Assembly: GCA_023423475.1 (NCBI GenBank)
Contig: JAFAFN010000024.1
Span: forward strand, 1 to 6,336
From: Actinomycetes bacterium
Lineage (GTDB): Bacteria; Actinomycetota; Acidimicrobiia; Acidimicrobiales; Microtrichaceae
DNA: 6,336 nt
Direction of reading: 5' to 3'
The position numbers and the translations under genes were made by a program. Under the pieces are notes generated by a model. That model ran no database searches. It saw only the letters and a list, made by a program, of their open reading frames with translations, and had not been told where the DNA came from. Positions 4,994 to 6,336 of this stretch are shown one piece after another; the stretch's first letter is position 1, and each line of letters opens with the position of its first letter.

Positions 4994-6336
4994 GGCACCG
5001 GAGCGTACGTTCCGCTCACCACCTCGACCCCGTGTGCCGCTGCAGCTGAGACGTACTCGTTCGGATCCGTCGATGCCGACTCGAGGACACCGATCGACGA
5101 TGCTGCGGCTTCCCCGAGGAGCGTGAGCGACTGCACCGCCTGCAACCGTGTCGGGTACGGCTCGGTCACGTTCGAGGCGATCGCGACGAGCACCACGAGT
5201 CCATCGTCCAGGGCCCCGGCACGTGCAAGGGCATCGGCGGACTGGACCTGCACCCAGCGGTCCTCGGCCGGGTCGCTCGCGTGCCGCCGCAGGTCGTCGA
5301 CGGCCGGCGCTGCACCGGCCCCGAGCATCGAGCAGCCGAGCGCAGCCCAGTAGCGCACGATGGGGTTCGGGTCCTCGAGGGCATCGACCAGCCGGGAGAG
5401 ATTGCCCGGGTTGCGCTCGATCGCCGCGGCGCCGAGTTCCATGAGCTGCTCGAGCGGATAGGCGCCAGCCTTCCGAGACTGTTCGTAGCCTTCGGCCACC
5501 GATCCCTCGGGGATGAAGCCGTTGTCGTTGATGGCCAACATGTGCTCGTCGAGCACCGCGCGGAGTTCGACGAGACGCCCCTCGTGATCAGGATCGCCGA
5601 CGAGGTTGTTCACCTCGTCGGGATCCGCGTCGAGGTCATACAGCTCCTCGGCGGGCTTCTCACCCCAGAACCGGTCCTGCACGTCATCCAGCGCTCCTTG
5701 CTGGTGCAGCTGCTCCCAGCGCCGGTAACCCGCCTGGTTCCACATGAACGCGAGGTGCTGCCCCCACGGCAGGTGCGGCATGTAGTTGCGGATGTAGCGG
5801 TAGCGCTCGTCGCGAACGGTGCGCACGAAGTCGATCGCCTGGTCCATGCGGTTGCGGTTGCCGAAGGCGTACTGGCGGGGCGCACACGTCGCGCCAGCGA
5901 ACGGGGTGCCCTGGAAGTGATCAGGGATCTGCACGCCTGCCAGATGCAGCATCGTCGGCGCAGCATCGACCGAGCTCACCGGGGTGTCGACCACGGTTCC
6001 GGGACCGCTCGGCGCGAGGTGCTGCCACTTCGGAGGGAACCGGGCGACGAGCGGCGCATGGAGTCCGCTGTCGTGGCAGAACCGCTTGCTGCGCGGCAGC
6101 ACTCCTCCGTGGTCCGAGCTGTAGATCACGATCGTGTCATCGGCGACCCCCGAGCGCTCGAGCTCTGCGAGCAGCTCGCCGAACTCGGCGTCCATCGCGG
6201 TGACCCTGTCCATGTACGCCGCGCGGTCAGCACGCATCACCGGATCGTCGGGCACGTAGGCCGGCAGCTCGACCAGCGCGGGATCGGTCCGGACCGGCAT
6301 CGCCGAGAACAGCGTCGACTCGTGCGTGGCCTGCGA
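4990..6336 (-). CDS. Type I sulfatase with HEAT-like C-terminal domain (N-terminus beyond window edge)
   Basis: The 448 visible residues are the C-terminal part of a formylglycine-dependent sulfatase (alkaline phosphatase superfamily, COG3119-like), which hydrolyses sulfate esters or sulfamates. The frame is open to the right edge, and the visible part begins SQATHESTLFSAMPVR, so the internal ATG at 6300 is not the start. The THE motif is typical of the family, IVIYSSDHGG (about visible residues 69-78) supplies the metal-binding Asp-His, and the Lys in PRSKRFCHDSGLHAPL (visible K84) aligns with the sulfate-contacting Lys of arylsulfatase A (K302). The CxPxR motif, target of FGE, lies outside the window. 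The stretch DERYRYIRNYMPHLPWG and the AEELYDLDADPDEVNNL motif (visible 230-246) close the catalytic core. Residues about 312-437 form Ala/Leu-rich helical repeats resembling HEAT units. Substrate and export cannot be judged without the N-terminus; polysaccharide or glycosaminoglycan sulfates are common substrates for such enzymes. Confidence 0.95.
   Translation of the reverse strand, partial: SQATHESTLFSAMPVRTDPALVELPAYVPDDPVMRADRAAYMDRVTAMDAEFGELLAELERSGVADDTIVIYSSDHGGVLPRSKRFCHDSGLHAPLVARFPPKWQHLAPSGPGTVVDTPVSSVDAAPTMLHLAGVQIPDHFQGTPFAGATCAPRQYAFGNRNRMDQAIDFVRTVRDERYRYIRNYMPHLPWGQHLAFMWNQAGYRRWEQLHQQGALDDVQDRFWGEKPAEELYDLDADPDEVNNLVGDPDHEGRLVELRAVLDEHMLAINDNGFIPEGSVAEGYEQSRKAGAYPLEQLMELGAAAIERNPGNLSRLVDALEDPNPIVRYWAALGCSMLGAGAAPAVDDLRRHASDPAEDRWVQVQSADALARAGALDDGLVVLVAIASNVTEPYPTRLQAVQSLTLLGEAAASSIGVLESASTDPNEYVSAAAAHGVEVVSGTYAPVP
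5026..5403 (-). other. HEAT-like helical repeat region at the C-terminus of the sulfatase
   Basis: After the catalytic core, about 125 residues show recurring units beginning with a Pro/Asp turn followed by Ala-rich helices: NPIVRYWAALGCSMLG, EDRWVQVQSADALARAG, YPTRLQAVQSLTLLGE and DPNEYVSAAAAHGVEV. The spacing of about 30-40 residues and the D-P-x-x-V-R-x-x-A-A-x-x-L-G pattern fit HEAT/PBS-lyase-type repeats. Similar tails occur on some environmental bacterial sulfatases. The role is likely protein or substrate contact, which is inference. Confidence 0.6.

Noticed and set aside
4220..5353. Plus-strand open frame of 377 codons opposite FGE and sulfatase
   Set aside because: Antisense to two genes with unambiguous catalytic motifs; its own translation has no recognisable fold or family pattern.
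6298..6300. ATG at 6300-6298 as the sulfatase start
   Set aside because: The frame continues upstream to the window edge with family-like sequence (ATHES), and the catalytic CxPxR region must lie further upstream, so this Met is internal.

Overview
This is a strongly GC-rich, densely coding window with G/C-dominated third codon positions, GTG starts, actinobacterial-type two-component proteins and an MMPL transporter. It most resembles a high-GC Actinomycetota chromosome. An acidimicrobial or other environmental lineage is plausible, but the sequence alone does not settle the taxon. No RNA genes, insertion sequences, CRISPR arrays, attachment sites or origins were seen.

Layout: (1) Positions 1-1442, minus strand, hold a two-component pair. 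A DesK/NarL-type (HPK7) membrane histidine kinase at 1442-273 is followed, with an ATGA stop/start overlap, by a response regulator whose receiver domain runs off the left edge. (2) Positions 1443-1568 are the only real intergenic gap, a divergent 126-bp region that must carry promoters for both sides. (3) Positions 1569-4001, plus strand, encode a complete 810-residue MMPL/RND-type exporter with both Asp-Tyr proton-relay motifs. (4) Positions 6336-3998, minus strand, carry a type I sulfatase, cut at its N-terminus by the right edge and bearing a HEAT-like helical C-terminal tail. It is followed, with a GTGA overlap, by a formylglycine-generating enzyme (FGE) that keeps both active-site cysteines.

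How the genes work together: the sulfatase and FGE form a self-contained module, because FGE converts the sulfatase active-site cysteine to formylglycine. Translational coupling would supply maturase and client together. The kinase/regulator pair is divergent from the MMPL gene and may control it, but that is inference from position. The MMPL and FGE genes converge so tightly that one CTAG palindrome supplies both stop codons. Three of the four gene junctions are therefore 4-bp overlaps.

I found no clear new system. The most interesting points are the sulfatase's C-terminal repeat domain, an extra hydrophobic hairpin between the two halves of the MMPL protein, and the compact convergent junction with a stem-loop inside the opposing gene.
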